A stretch of DNA of 64,000 nt, taken from the NCBI GenBank assembly GCA_964019135.1, contig OZ025263.1, positions 26,163,639 to 26,227,638 of the forward strand, given 5' to 3'. Source of the stretch: Arenicola marina (Eukaryota > Annelida > Polychaeta > Arenicolidae). Positions 1 through 11,838 of the stretch are shown in pieces. A program made the position numbers and the translations under genes. Numbering within the stretch: the first letter of the stretch is position 1; every line of letters starts with the position of its first letter. The notes under the pieces were generated by a model, which searched no databases, was not told where the DNA came from, and saw only the letters and a list, made by a program, of their open reading frames with translations.

Positions 1-528
1 TCCACATTAAAACTGTTTATACAGCAATATGCCCCTGAGAAACGACTAAGTCATTTAAATGTAACCTGTCTATTTGTATTTGTATTTGTAACAACGACAT
101 AAACTTTAATTTTGGAAAATCAAAATGATTTTGTTGCAATAAATATAATGTTTGCTTCATGGACTGGATGACATAGGAAAACACATTTTAAAGGCGAAAA
201 TGAAAGAAGGACGCGGTGATGAGCCCTCCCGAACCAAGGTGAACCACCAAGAATCTTGCTGACCCGACCGCCGTTTGTGTTTCTTGAGATAGCGAAGATT
301 TTATTCAATAGCAAAAAGTGTTTTTTTTTATCATCCTAACAAGTAATTTAAAGTACAAGAGGTCATGATGAGGTTTTTATTGCGTTATTTAAATCGGTTA
401 GTATATATTGTATTATTTTGAATCAACTGATGTAAGCGCTGGTCTACGCATGCCCCCTTGGGACATGGTTAGATAATATTTCGGACAATATCTATTGAAT
501 ATCTCGAGATCTTGACATATTAAGTTAA

Positions 529-573
529 GACTTCGATATATTAAATAGAGACTTCGATATATTAAATAGAGAC
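529..573. repeat. 21-bp tandem repeat, unit A (two copies)
   Basis: GACTTCGATATATTAAATAGA repeated twice. Units B (12271-12335), C (21571-21635) and D (34391-34455) have three copies, so A lost or never gained one. Confidence 0.8.
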
Positions 574-647
574 CTTCAGTTATTATTTTGAGATTTCGAT
601 TTTTAAGTAGAGAATCAGTGAGGTCACATTGACTGAGTGACCATCAA

Positions 648-697
648 CACCCGACATAACACCCGACATAGCACCCGTCATAACACCCGTCACAACA
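648..697. repeat. CACCCG(A/T)CATAA short tandem repeat
   Basis: Four imperfect copies of about 12 bp. Homologues are at 12411 (three copies), 21711 (four), 34531 (three) and 52341 (five or more, diverged). The Arg/His/Thr-rich frame over it is not a gene. Confidence 0.75.
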
Positions 698-1140
698 ACT
701 TGAACAATTCGAAATCTAGAGTTAATGAATCCAGTTCTCTACTTAATAATTCGAGACCCGAGTTAATGAATCGAGTTCTGTACTTGTGTGGCTTCCTGAT
801 GTATTACGCCATGAGCATTCGGTTGTGGCCATATGATAACACACGTGGTCATACACTGTGTCCAGATTCGCCCCTTTAGCCGTCGGTGTGTGTTTATGTG
901 GTGCGCAGTTGCAGGCCTGCAGAAAAAAAATCCCGAGAACTAAAGTTAAACAACTCACCACAACGTCCCCCCCCCAACCCCTCATTTTGTACCTCAACCC
1001 AGCCACGTCTAGTTGGAGAGCGACCCACTGCTGCCCTCAGTCCCAACCGAGCGTCGAGAGGCGGGTGTGAGACAGGTCCCAGAACCCAAACTACGATATC
1101 TTACGGGACATCCCAGTAAAATCGGAAGAAGTTTTTCGAT

Positions 1141-1302
1141 CTCAAGTGGAACGGTCATATTAATAAGATATCTTCAAAAATATCAAAGTGTGTTGGAGTC
1201 ATGAGTAAGTTAAAACATGCAGTCCCATTTTATGTTTTGAAAATTATATACAACTATTCGAACCTACCCCATTTGCACTATGATGTTCTGGCATGGGACT
1301 TC
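1141..1302 (+). pseudogene. Small LINE RT scrap in the 5' module
   Basis: About 160 bp matching the LINE-B RT thumb region (reads as NKISSKIS, then VLKIIYN and YDVLAWDF in broken frames). Equivalent scraps lie at 12909-13075, 22219-22386 and 35029-35197. The same LINE segment is present intact in LINE-B of unit B at about 18550-18713. It is therefore a separate truncated copy and part of the ancestral unit. Confidence 0.7.
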
Positions 1303-1636
1303 CTTGTATTTAACATCAAGGGATGCGTTCTTACATTGAGCGAGAAAGGACGTTAACGTTTCTGTGAAATGCATTGCACTGTGTCTGCCCGTTGGAAAAT
1401 GATCCAACACTTTTTTAGCCACATGTAACGCTCTCGAAAGACATATTACAATATGGTAGTGATGTGTACTAGCAGATGCCCACATGCGCGTAGAGTACCG
1501 AAGGTCAACATAAGATTGCGTCACCGGTAGGGTGAGAATGACGTAAAATGTAAAATACGGATTATGTCTTCGGTCCACTACAATGACCTTGACCTTCACA
1601 ATTGACTTGACTGTGACCCTATGTGTGACGTATTTG

Positions 1637-1725
1637 GCCCCTCAGATCCAGATTTGACACCTTAGATCCAGATTGACCCCTCAGATCTATATTTGATACC
1701 TCAGATCCATATTGACCCCTAATAT
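1637..1725. repeat. CTCAGATCCA/ATTGACCCC imperfect repeat
   Basis: Five imperfect copies of about 18-20 bp built on GACCCCTCAGATCCAGATTT. Repeated at the homologous places near 13408, 22716 and 35532. Confidence 0.75.
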
Positions 1726-2269
1726 CCGGCAGCTCTAAAACTGTCGCTCTAGTGAGCATTCTCTCAATTGTTGGCCCCATCTCAAAAGTCACTCTTTAGT
1801 TTCTAAAACCAAACTGCCCGTTTCGGTCTACATCCCTACCATGCACATTAGTTACATAGCAACCAACTGAATCATCCCACCACCCCAGATTGAACCCCCC
1901 CCCCCCACCCACAACAATAGGCCTAAAGTGGCACCGCGGTCGCTACCACCGCTCGCAACAGTGCAGAGCCTCGCTGTGATGTTGTTATGATTAGCAGATT
2001 AGTGAGCCGCGCTGTGATGATATCTTGTTTGGATAAGCCAAGTGACGAGTCTCCGGCCACACATCAGGCGATTGAGATCGGGCCTGTTCTTAATAGTTAA
2101 TAGCTCTCGTCGGGTCCCATGTTAAAGATTGGGAATGTTTTGCGGAAGATTCCTGTGATCTTGACCTTTGACCTACGTACCCCGCTGACGAACTTGACCG
2201 AGCCATGTCGGATACCTATCGATGGGTAAAGTTACAGAACGAAATGTTGCGTTTTTGCGCCCTACAAAG

Positions 2270-2274
<5 letters not shown>

Positions 2275-2322
<48 letters not shown>
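2275..2322. repeat. (CA)n microsatellite, unit A
   Basis: About 48 bp of CA after a GCGCGC lead. Homologous tracts: 13969-13996 (B, about 28 bp), 23359-23395 (C, about 36 bp), 36162-36180 (D, about 18 bp). Small open frames rich in VC on the minus strand are artefacts of it. Confidence 0.95.
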
Positions 2323-2324
<2 letters not shown>

Positions 2325-2685
2325 ACACCCATACATACACAGACATACCAACGTACTGATAGATGACGGGAAAATCGACTTTTCCGTCATAGTAATAGAC
2401 TTTCGGATGCAGGGCCGTCAGTTTCACCCAATGGTGCAAATGGTGGCGGGATTCTCCAGGTGGCGCTCCATACGCGTGGTGGTTGGTCGGGAAAAGTATG
2501 CTCCAACATTTCTACGCGCAAATATAACCAAAACAACCTAGTGTTGACACACTTTCTTGATGTCAGAATATAGAACAAGGTATGCAGAATACATCAACAC
2601 TATGATTGTAAGCGTTGGCATTGCAGCAAAAAGGACAGTCGATTCCCAAAGCGCGTCTAAGACATTTTAACATTGACACCGTTGT

Positions 2686-2696
2686 GCCCCCAGAGA
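2686..2696. other. Target-site duplication of LINE-A, left (unit A)
   Basis: GCCCCCAGAGA, repeated at 5511-5521 on the other side of the element. Confidence 0.85.
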
Positions 2697-3002
2697 TTCA
2701 GATTCAGATTCAATCTCATTTATTCCGTCAAAGCAAACATTTCATTTGGTACATTATAGGAAAAAAAAAGAAAAAAAAATGCTCGACGCAGGAGACTCTG
2801 ATTAAGGTAAGAACCGCTAGCATCAGAGCCACCTATATTTGTGGTAAACAGAATATTATATGATGGTAAGTAATGGAAACCGAACAGAACAGAACAGACA
2901 CAGAACTAAACGTTTCCAACAACAAACAATATGTGTCATAAATATGTGATAAATGAAAGATAGATTAGAACACAATTGAGTGTAAGCGCTTCAATCCAGT
3001 TA

Positions 3003-3048
3003 TTTTAATTTAATTTAATTTAATTTAGTTTAATTTAATTCAATTTAA
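3003..3048. repeat. (TTTAA)n microsatellite in LINE-A, unit A
   Basis: About nine 5-bp repeats in the LINE-A 3' UTR; the same tract is at 24075-24120 in unit C. Confidence 0.9.
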
Positions 3049-3302
3049 GGGCCAACCATGGGAGAGGCACTACTTTACCTTTGACATGAATAGCAATTTT
3101 GTACAGTGCAATACTCGGAATAATTACTTATGATATCATCTTTTAAATACTTGGAAAATCCTATCAGGCTGTGTGTATTGATTTGGTCTAAGATATATGC
3201 GGGCTCTGTGTTCACAGTTTCAATTAGGGAGTGTCTAATGCATTTTGTGGCATAGTCGTGGTGTGCTCTATTGGTACGGACCAGTGCCTTATGTCTGGTG
3301 TT

Positions 3303-5510
3303 CTATGCGTGTATCTCGTATGCATGTGTTATGGGAATCTGCGAAAAATACGTGGGAAGATTATTATTCTTTAATTTGTGATAGAACTTTAGTATTTGCA
3401 AACGGTGAATGTCATCTAACTTTAGTAGGTTTAGCTGTTTGAAAAGGGGTTCACTGTGATCATTGAATCTACTTAGACTTATTATTCTCACTGCTCTTTT
3501 TTGCAATTGATGAATTCGCTCCCCACAGTATCCCCAAGCCAGTATACCATAGTTTATATGCGGAAGAATTAGAGTATTATATATCGTTAAGAGGGCATGT
3601 TTTGGCAGAGAATATTTCAGTCTATTCATGATTCCTAGAGTCTTGGAAATTTTAGTGGAGATTCTACCAATGTGACTATGCCATTTCATATGCTTAGTAA
3701 TTTGTAGACCCAACATGTTAAATTCATCCACGCATTCAACTTGGACATTATTATTAACAAGATTTGGCAATTGAAATTTCTTACCAGGTAAGTGAAAGAC
3801 CATAAATTTGCTCTTACTAGGGTTTAACGACAGTTTATTGGCATTTAACCAGTTGCTTATCTTATTAAGTTCCTTATTTAATGACGTACTGAAGGATGTG
3901 GATTGGTCTGTTCTTACTAGGCTCAAAGTGCCTAATAATGTATTGTCGTCTGCATACAATAGAAATTGAAAGAAATCACTGGACGAAATTATGTCGTTCA
4001 TATAAATGATAAAAAGGAGGGGACCAAGGATGGAACCCTGGGGAACCCCGGTTGTTAGCATAGCTAAATTGGATTCAAAGTTGTCAATTTCGACATATTG
4101 CTTACGATTCGTTAAGTAATCTCCCATTACCTCCAGGGGTGAGCCACGTATGCCATAATGGCTCAATTTACCATTCGGTCACATATCTTAAACATATCTG
4201 GACGGTCTCTTTTTGCCTTTTTCCGATTTAGTACCTCCTTAATTGCTGCCCATGTTTGCTTCATGTCACTTTTACATCTAGAGAATATTGCATATAATAT
4301 GATATAGCTTTTTGGCTTCGCTTATCATGCGGCGCAGTATTCCATTATATGTATGTAAATTGATTTTGAGAGTTTCATATATAGGCGACATTTGCGGCGT
4401 TGTCTTCAGCCTTTTATACAGCTTATCTCTAAAGTTAATCGACTTGAGAATCCCTCTGGAGATCCATTTCGATTTTTTATGCTTAAGTTTAGAAAATTTG
4501 ACTACTTTTGTGGGTAGGATTTTTCTTTGGACGTTCGGACAAGGCATTCCAAAGTATGATAATTATCATTCGGATCAGAGTTTATATTCTTGTCTAATCT
4601 ATTGTATACATCCAGCGATTTTATTTCATTTCTGAATACCTCTACTGACTCATTATCGTACGTTTTTATGGTAATAATTTTTGGAAACTTTTGTTTATCT
4701 TGGAGACTGGGTACGCTGATGAAGTACGGGAAATGGTCCGAGATTGGCTTTACTAATACGCCAGCATCTGCTTGCAGCATTTTTGGTGAAAGTCTACAAA
4801 ACAGATTGTCTATGAGAGACGCTCTATGTTTGGACAGTCTTGTTGGCAACGTAATTCTGGGGAAGAAACTGTGACTTGTTACCATATCAAAGAAATCACT
4901 TATACATGGTTTTTCATTAATCTTGAGCAGATCAATGTTAAAATCACCGGCTATGATAAATTCATTCTTGTGTCTCTCCATAGAACTAAGAACATAGCTA
5001 AATTCTTCAATAAGTTCTTTGTAATTCCCAATTAACTCACATGGGGTTCTATATATATTACCAAGCATAATGGTTTTGTTCCAGCAAGGACTGGAGATTT
5101 CTATAAATAACCCTTCCCACGTTTCTTTATCGACAACGTTGGTCACCATTTTATAGCTGAGATCGTCACGTAGATATATGATAAGGCCCCCATGCGCAGT
5201 GCATGCTTTGCCCTGGGATACTGTTGTATAACCATTGAGCTGAAAGCGCGATATATCAGAATCCTCTGAGAGCCAGCTCTCCTGAATACAAATAACTGAA
5301 AACTGCTGACCTTTACAACCAATGCTTTCTACAAATATTTTGATTTCCTCATACTTAGCCGAAATGGAGCAGCAGTTTAGACTTAGTACTGTGAACTGCC
5401 CCTTAAAATATTCGGTGAGGTTGTCGTCCGAGCAATAAGGAGAATGCTTCATTGTATTTGGTTCGTCGTTACCTTCGTCGCCACTATCGACCTGGAAAAC
5501 CGAGCACAAA
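3303..5510 (-). pseudogene. LINE-A ORF2 (endonuclease-reverse transcriptase), unit A, deleted
   Basis: The N-terminal part (5510 down to about 4502) is an APE-type endonuclease with the QESWL, GNIYRTP, GDFNIDLL and SLIDNLF signatures. A frame break at about 4520 and a deletion at about 4169 follow. The rest (4166 to 3303) keeps the GVPQGSILGPLLFIIYMND motif, a catalytic box that reads LYADDN, and the C-terminal thumb-like part. The missing block holds RT motifs 1 to 3 (compare unit C 25239-25876). Not functional. The open frame that starts with MESLYALF at 5581 takes its first residues from host unit sequence, not from the LINE. Confidence 0.8.
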
Positions 5511-5662
5511 GCCCCCAGAGAAGCGGGCTTGCCTGGGGGTACGTGCGCCAACCCGTTGAATAAAGCGTAGAGTGATTCCAATCCCCGCCTGGTTTCCTGG
5601 TTGATTATTGTGCGAGTCCCCTTACGACACCAAACTCGTTACATACATAACATTGAACTCAC

Positions 5663-5781
5663 CTTCCCGGCGGGCTGGGCAGCTGTCCCTTGGTAAGCTG
5701 GCCCTTGCTTGTCCATTCCTGCCGAGCAGTCAGTTGGCTGTGGAGCTGGTCGGCACCGGCTGATGGAATATCTACACGTAG
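5663..5781 (-). other. Candidate minus-strand exon of the unit (119 nt)
   Basis: Bounded by TTACAGTAG acceptor-like sequence at about 5782-5787 and by a good donor AAG|GTGAGT (intron starts at 5662). The frame LRVDIPSAGADQLHSQL is open through it. The same block with both sites is at about 14351-14469 (B), 27366-27484 (C), 36542-36660 (D) and 48238-48356 (E). Conservation follows from duplication, so it does not by itself prove function. Confidence 0.25.
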
Positions 5782-6180
5782 CTACTGTAATGTCAATCCC
5801 GGCATGCATTGCCGGAGTACTCCACAAGCCCCAGCGCCGTCTACCCGTATAACTTGCGCCGTCTACTTTTTTTCATATTAAATATGTTAAAATGTAAAAA
5901 CAATGACAATGTGCTGGCTACTCCAAATGCTTTGTCTGTCTACTCCACCATGCATTGCGTTATTCATGGTATGCGGGTCCAGCGGGAGAACACAGTGACA
6001 TGAAGCACCCGTGTGGCATAGCTAATGGTTTATTGCAAAAGGGTAAACCGGCGTAATGTTACGCGAGTTTACGTAACCACATATAACAATAGTTCCATTG
6101 ACTAAACACGCTTTGGTGGAATGCGTGAAGCAGGTGTGGGCTGCTTGTTATTTGGATTTGTCGCAGTAATCTGGAAAACA

Positions 6181-6406
6181 ACCCGTATCTGGTGAATGAT
6201 CAGTGGCAAATGCCATTTATTTAATAAAGATAAAATTGACAAAATATACAATAATAATATAAACAATATTACACAAGTATGAAGTTCATATAAATGCTAC
6301 ATTGTACGATTTGTGGATATATAAGTTTATAGCTTCAATATACAGAGTGAAACAAAGGCTTACCTGGAGAATAACCCGTATCTGGTGAATGATCAGTGGC
6401 AAATGC
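6181..6406. repeat. 33-bp direct repeat around minus-strand splice-like sites
   Basis: ACCCGTATCTGGTGAATGAT and the next 13 bases occur at 6181-6213 and again at 6374-6406. On the minus strand both copies end at ...CCAG, one followed by GTAAGC (donor-like, intron from 6363) and the other by ATTACTG. This could be a duplicated small exon or acceptor. The same arrangement exists in B, C, D and E. Confidence 0.5.
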
Positions 6407-6539
6407 GCAGATTTGGCTGAAGGCATTTGCCACAAGTACTTTGGCACGATTAATATTAGCCAATGAGCGGTTTGCAATGTTTGAGCTAATCAAGCTAAGC
6501 AAGAGATGACGAATAGAATGGCATTGTAGCATTAACTTA

Positions 6540-7030
6540 CCAGCGCCCGTGAAAGATATAACCCTGACTAAACAAGCGACAGTCTCTACATAACATTGCG
6601 TGACATCAATCCAATTACCCAATCTAGCACGTCATGCAATAGAAAATTGACAGCGTTTTGTCGGCATACGCCCGAAATATGGGAGGTGGCGAGAAATATA
6701 GGAGGAAGGCGGAGATTCGGGAAATTCTTTCGCCAAAAGTTTCCTCGTACTCCCGTTATCAATACTCACGCCAGCCCGGTCAAAACACACGTGATATCCG
6801 TGTAGCAGACGCCAAAGAGAGCGTGTCCTGCTAGGCCAGTGCTCCTCGCTAGAAAGGTCACGGCGTCTGTCGAGCATTTGGATTTGACCGCGAAGAGTTC
6901 GCCGATGCGCCCGGGTCCCAAAATCTTACAGCTTGTGCCCGTTGGCTCGCTTATATGATGTAACCGCTACGTGCATCTCAACAGCTGTCGGCTTGACTTC
7001 AGCAACACGTGGACGACTTAGAATGTTGTT
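6540..7030 (-). other. Candidate 5' exon and promoter region of the unit
   Basis: GC-rich block with two minus-strand donor-like sites, GGCGCTG|GTAAGT at 6540 and GGC|GTGAGT at 6769. Upstream of them is an open stretch of up to about 115-125 codons in B and E (15324-15668 and 49209-49586). Near 6950 there is a CTTATATGATG stretch in plus orientation. It could hold the missing start exon of the ATP-grasp gene, but I could not join phases with confidence. Confidence 0.25.
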
Positions 7031-7301
7031 TTAGTTGAAAGTTTTGAGTCTGGCGCCTGACACGCTACATGGGGTTAATTACTTCATAGTCCTCGTATTC
7101 GTCGCACAGGGCCCGTCTAACAAATATAGAGGGAAGGTAGTGAAGTGTTTCTTTCGTCAGGTCGCGCAGAGAATGACTCAACACATTCAAGTCGTTCAGT
7201 CGTTCAATCTTTCGTTTGTGGAGCTGGATGAGGTCACTGCACTGACCAGCGATGACGTCACCGCGTGTCTCCGGACTCAGTGACGCTTATTTGCTACATA
7301 C

Positions 7302-8860
7302 AATGAATGAATGAATGAGTTTATTGCTGAAAACGGTCTCCGGCCAAAGTGCATACATGGTGATATTCTGTTGTGGGTGCTCATTGTGCGTAGGCTATAG
7401 GACAAATATAATAGAAACACAATTCAGTTAGCTTCTCTGAATTTAAACATATTATACACAAAAACAGCCAGTCGACAGATTAAATTTTCGTCTCTCGTCG
7501 ACATAATTCGAACAAAGGAAAAACTTAAATCGCACGCTCTAACCGTTTGAACATTTCTATACTATTAAAATGAAGCCGCCTGTCCCACTGTGCCGCCGCA
7601 TGCAAGAGCACGTTGGCTCCAGCAGCCGCCTTGCACCTATATCCAACCGAACCACTTTTCGCAAGGCATTATCGCCCGAACCGTCATCAAAACAAACAAA
7701 TCCCGTACTGTCTCGCGTCCACAACTTCCCTTCAGTAGCCCATTTTGTCCACTGAAGATTCGTTAAATAACGAACGATGGGCGGGAAACAGCCCCATTTT
7801 TTACTCAATCAGCCCCCTTTTTTTACTCAATCAATGTATGAGCTTGGGCTTTAGTTTCACTGGACTGATATTCCTTTTATTAGCGTGCTTTAGCCGCAAT
7901 TTGTGTATTCTGTACAAACAAAATACTGTCATACTGTTATTTCTTTCGGTTATTAGTACGAACGCTAGACGGGCGGCTAGTAAAGGTAAATACTTTGAAC
8001 GCAAAACTGAAGAATGAAGGCATTCCAACAGGACGTGAATTTCGTTTTCTACAACTCCTAAATTACAGCGAGTACAGATCCTAGCGTCATATGGTGTGCT
8101 GTTGTGCCGGCCTGTCTCAACAAGTAGCGAATGGCTAGAGCAACGGAAGCGTACAAGTGCGACTTTATGGTGTCTCATGTTAACCTGTCTTAAACTGACA
8201 GTATGCTTGAAGTTTACTGCTTGAACCTACGTCCGAGTTCCATTCCTGTAAGCAACAATCGCTAATTCATTGTCGAAATTGTCTAATAGATCAGTTATTG
8301 TCTCCTACACTTTGGTTCATCCATACAATTCCCAACCCATATTTCGTCAACAGTTCTCTCACACAACTGGCCCAGGTTCTTTTCTCCCCCTCATCTAATG
8401 ACATGATATTGTAGCACGCCCGCGGATATCTTTCTGACGACATAGCTATCAGTCTCAACCAGTATTTGACAAGTCGGCTGTAACATTGTACAGCTAATGG
8501 GTAGCGCCCACACTCCCCGAGAACTGCTGGTCCATTTGTAGCCTTTTTCACCACTAATAAAGCTCTACAGAACCTCTATTGTACATTTTCTATATCATGT
8601 GAAACTTCATACCCCCATATTTCTGAGCCCTAAAGCAGAATTGGTGTAACAATTTTATCAAACAAATAAGACGCAATATTGCTAGGTAAAATGCCACGTT
8701 TGTTCTGTAACTTATTCAATAACAATAATGCTTTGCCAGCCTGACATGCCAGGGTCTTTTTCGCTAATGACCAGATTATTTTCGGTGTTAGAAATATGCC
8801 CAAATACTTACATACTGGGCTATATACTATATGCTATATGGGCTAAATACTGGGCTATCT
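7302..8860 (-). mobile_element. LINE-C remnant, unit A (RT C-terminus and 3' UTR)
   Basis: Minus-strand decayed LINE. Reading leftward from 8860: a CKYLGIFLTPKIIWSLAKKTLACQ-like thumb region, ILLWGSEIWGYEV, and a C-terminal segment with TWASCVRELLTKYGLG. A zinc-finger-like segment CTRCNLGVVENEIHVLLEC (about 8080-8020) follows, typical of the LINE C-terminus. The 3' UTR ends with AATAAA and a (CATT)n tail at 7302-7318. Several stops and shifts; no coding potential as a whole. Confidence 0.75.
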
Positions 8861-10003
8861 GTGAAACTATTTAAGGTATTAAAGGTAAATCTAAGCGAGT
8901 CATTAGCCATGATTATTAATCAATCGCTATAGGCAGGAATATTCGCTGACAAGTTGAAACTTCCAAAGCTAACTCCTGTTTTTAAGAAAGGAGATGTTAA
9001 GAACGACAATTATAGATATATCTCGATTCTTCCTGCACTTTCAAAGGTATTTTTAAAGATTATTTATGATCAAAGCTATCACTATTTCCAGAAAGAAAAA
9101 CTCTTTTACAATAGACTTGAATTAGTTAATCAAACTTTGCACAAGCTGGCCGAGGGCGAGGGTCCGCTTAGTATATATATGGATCTGTCGAAGGCGTTTG
9201 ACACTTTGAATCATAATATTCTTATCCATAAACTAAAACATTATAGTATATTCTGATGCAGCTATTTTTTTGCTAAAGTGTTCTCACCAATCGTTATCGA
9301 GAGATGATAAATCTACGGTAACGACAATATCTCGATGGGAACCTCAAGGTTCTATTTTATGTACCTTGCTATTCGTTATATGTGAACGAAATGCCACACG
9401 CTAGTCAGCTATTTAGAGCTATTGCATTTGCTGAAGATACAACTCTGTGTAGCACGTTGACTGCGTCATCGTCTGATAATATGCTTGTTGATGATATGCT
9501 AAATGATGAACTCTCTAATATATACGGTTGACTATGTGCAAACGAGTTATCGCTTAACGTTTCCAAAACCAAATTTATGATATTTTGTATACCGCGTAGA
9601 GTTGTTAGATTTCCGCGATTGTCCATAAATAACATACCTCTTGAGTACGTAGAAGAGTTCGATTTTTTGGGCCTGACAGTTCATAAGGATCTCAAGTGGA
9701 ACCATTATTTAAACAATTAAGTGTGTTGAAGTTGGTTCATATAACGTTTTATCGCCATCTAGAATTTTATTACAAGCATTTCCATGGTGATCTACCAGAT
9801 TTCCAAAAAAATTGAATGTCTATTCTTCACAATTATAACGCCTGCACAATTATAGCACCAAACAAAAGGACGATCTGTCAGTTGCACCACGTGTAAAACA
9901 TAAGTTTGCTCAACAATGTTTACGATTTACTACAACTATAAACGAAACGCCTGATATTATATTAGATAAGGTTAAGACACATGGATTGGACTTTGCAGAG
10001 TAG
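8861..10003 (+). mobile_element. LINE-B remnant, unit A (RT part)
   Basis: Plus-strand LINE scrap of the same broad family as LINE-A. It reads ADKLKLPKLTPVFKKGD, YISILPALSKVF, IYMDLSKAFDTLNHNIL, then after breaks AFAEDTTLCSTL (catalytic box degraded to AEDT) and ANELSLNVSKTKFMIF. It ends with KHKFAQQCLRFTTTINETPD just before 10003. The segment between 9704 and 9705 has lost about 240 bp relative to unit B. It has no 3' tail of its own and runs straight into the gag fragment. Confidence 0.75.
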
Positions 10004-10390
10004 AGGGTCGTACGACTCTGAAGTAGAGATGCTGTTTGCCATTAGGAAATCACTGAAAGGAACTGCAGCAGAACTATTGGTGACAATGGGGACAACTATG
10101 TCCGTTGCTAACTTAGGGAGTAAATTGGACAATGCGTTTGGTAATGATTTTCTACTATCGACTTTGCTGGTTCAGTTTTGGAATTCGAAACAGAAACATG
10201 GTGAGTCGGTCACCGTTTGGGATTGCCTCTTGCAACATCGAGTGACTCAGGTTCAGGCCAGGGAGGCCATCTTCCCAGATGTACATGGACCTATGTTGAG
10301 AACTAATTTCTGGTCAGGATGAGGGATGAGAAGACTAAGACGACTCTGCGTCATCTCTTGGAAGAAAACGGCCCAGACTTATGAACGGGT
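10004..10390 (+). pseudogene. Gypsy/PNMA-like gag fragment, unit A
   Basis: Open for 113 codons together with a few LINE-B codons. It reads AIRKSLKGTAAELLV, then SVANLGSKLDNAFGN, LLVQFWNSKQKHGESVTVW and MLRTNFWSG, an order typical of the gag capsid region of gypsy elements and of paraneoplastic-antigen-like proteins. A +1 shift at about 10319 separates it from MRDEKTKTTLRHLLEENG, which continues the homology. Only a capsid piece remains; no nucleocapsid or pol follows. Confidence 0.65.
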
Positions 10391-10931
10391 TTTGGTATCT
10401 GCTCTTGAACCTGGTACCTGGAACGCATGCAAGACTGGCCGCTGAAACGCAAACTGATGGTCCTGTGGTATCTACATTTATATAGGGTTACCTGGCGAAA
10501 GACCTAAATATTTTGTTTGTGTTTTTTAAAGATAAATGACATTAGGATTTGCTCAGTAAACATTACACAGTCACTATCCGTGCACATTATGCAACATAAT
10601 TAATGGATGAAGCTTAAAGATATGCAATGGTTGTTATATTTTTATTATCATATGTACATATATCTCATCAGCTCATGTTTTTTTATTATTGTCAGTCAAT
10701 AGTACGTGTGCTAATGATTATTGTTGACATTTACATACCGACGTTAAATAAAATGTTAACATATATTCTCTTATCTTATCTTAACTTCTCTTATTTGTTT
10801 TATAAAAAAATCATCTTCATAACGTGCTACGTGAGGAATTACACTGTTGTGCCATGATGCACACATAGTGGTCGACGCGCAATGAGCGCAGCAAGATGAT
10901 AACGGGTACCATCATTCATCTTACAAATCGT

Positions 10932-11838
10932 CTAAGAGGCATTGTTCTTCAATTTACGAGCAATAGCTTCAGCGAATTTTCCAGCAGCTCGCGGGTCTTT
11001 CACAAGATACAAAACTGGTTCTATGAGCTCGAGTTCCATCAAGGACGGGATCCCGCGAGAGTCTCGCACCATGTCCACCCGAACGTACAGGGTCTGCAAT
11101 CCCATGGTTGCCATGGCTTTCGAAACCTTCTTCCCGGGTTTCTCCATGTCTTACGGGATGTAACTCTCGGCCAGGTAGCTAGAATTTTGACGTATCATGA
11201 ACTGCCCTTCCGTCGGAGTCTTCCTGACCATGTGACTCAGGTTGCCGTCGAAGTAGATCAGCAAATACTCCCCTTCAGAGCGTATGTTGGGCAGGTACTC
11301 CTGGACTATAACATCCTCACTCAGGTCAATCAGTGCGGCAAAGTCCACGTGGCAACAGGACTTCTCAGGATTCGGATCCAGATCCGCAATTTGGACTGGT
11401 AACTTGCAGGGAGTCCGCCCCTACACATGGTTTAACCACCGCCTCCGTCCAGCCTTTCCTCTTCATGATGTCACGTATGCCGTCGCCGCTCAAATCTCGA
11501 GATTTCACAAACACAGTGTCGACGATATCCGCTCCGTAGCGATGCAAGTCGGTCAGGTATGTTTTTTTATTCATGTTCCACAAGATAGTTTCTATAGGAT
11601 TACAAATCAGAATATTATCAGCATGCAATTTCCAGAGCCAGTCTTTGAAGTGTTCAGACTGTAGGTTGTAGTCCCAGACATTAGTCACTAGAACCATGTC
11701 GTACATGCTCCAATTCACATCCGGGTTATTCCAAACGACACCCTCTGCCGAGACGCCTCTATTTCCCAAGGCGGCCACCAGGAGGTCAACGCCTGCTCTT
11801 GGAATATCACGATTGCTCTTTGCTATGGCAACCCGAAG
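10932..11838 (-). pseudogene. ATP-grasp ligase terminal exon, unit A, broken
   Basis: Copy of the ATP-grasp exon described at 20015-20923. Two lesions are visible. A TAA replaces the Gln codon at 11151-11153 (residue 230 of the unit B exon). A 2-bp loss at about 11396, within the segment after the VKPCVGADSLQV motif, shifts the frame. The acceptor AG at 11839-11841 survives, but the pyrimidine-rich run before it has been replaced by the shortened A/B junction. Residues 1-147 of the unit B product remain readable in one frame and the last 71 residues in another. A functional product is unlikely. The nonsense codon is shared with unit C and the frameshift is private to A. Confidence 0.85.

Larger units (their letters stand above)
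2697..5510 (-). mobile_element. LINE-A insertion in unit A (CR1/jockey-type non-LTR retrotransposon)
   Basis: Flanked by the 11-bp direct repeat GCCCCCAGAGA (2686-2696 and 5511-5521), which is single in units B and D. The element lies on the minus strand. Its 3' end at 2697 carries a short (TGAATC)n-type tail, and its 5' end is truncated near the start of ORF2. An internal deletion near 4169, with CAATT microhomology, removes most of the RT fingers and palm compared with the unit C copy. Confidence 0.85.

Noticed and set aside
637..1204. Short open frames in the 5' module of each unit
   Set aside because: No motif, different reading in each unit after small indels, and overlap with short repeats.
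2173..2439. 88-codon frame rich in Val/Cys, and its homologues
   Set aside because: Translation of the (CA)n microsatellite.
4502..5581. MESLYALF... as the true start of LINE-A ORF2
   Set aside because: The first 20 or so codons lie outside the element, beyond the target duplication at 5511-5521.
5663..5781. Similarity of LRVDIPSAGADQL to the start of the ATP-grasp exon (LRVAIAKSNRDIPRAGVDLL)
   Set aside because: Short and gapped. Could be chance, so not used to call a duplicated exon.
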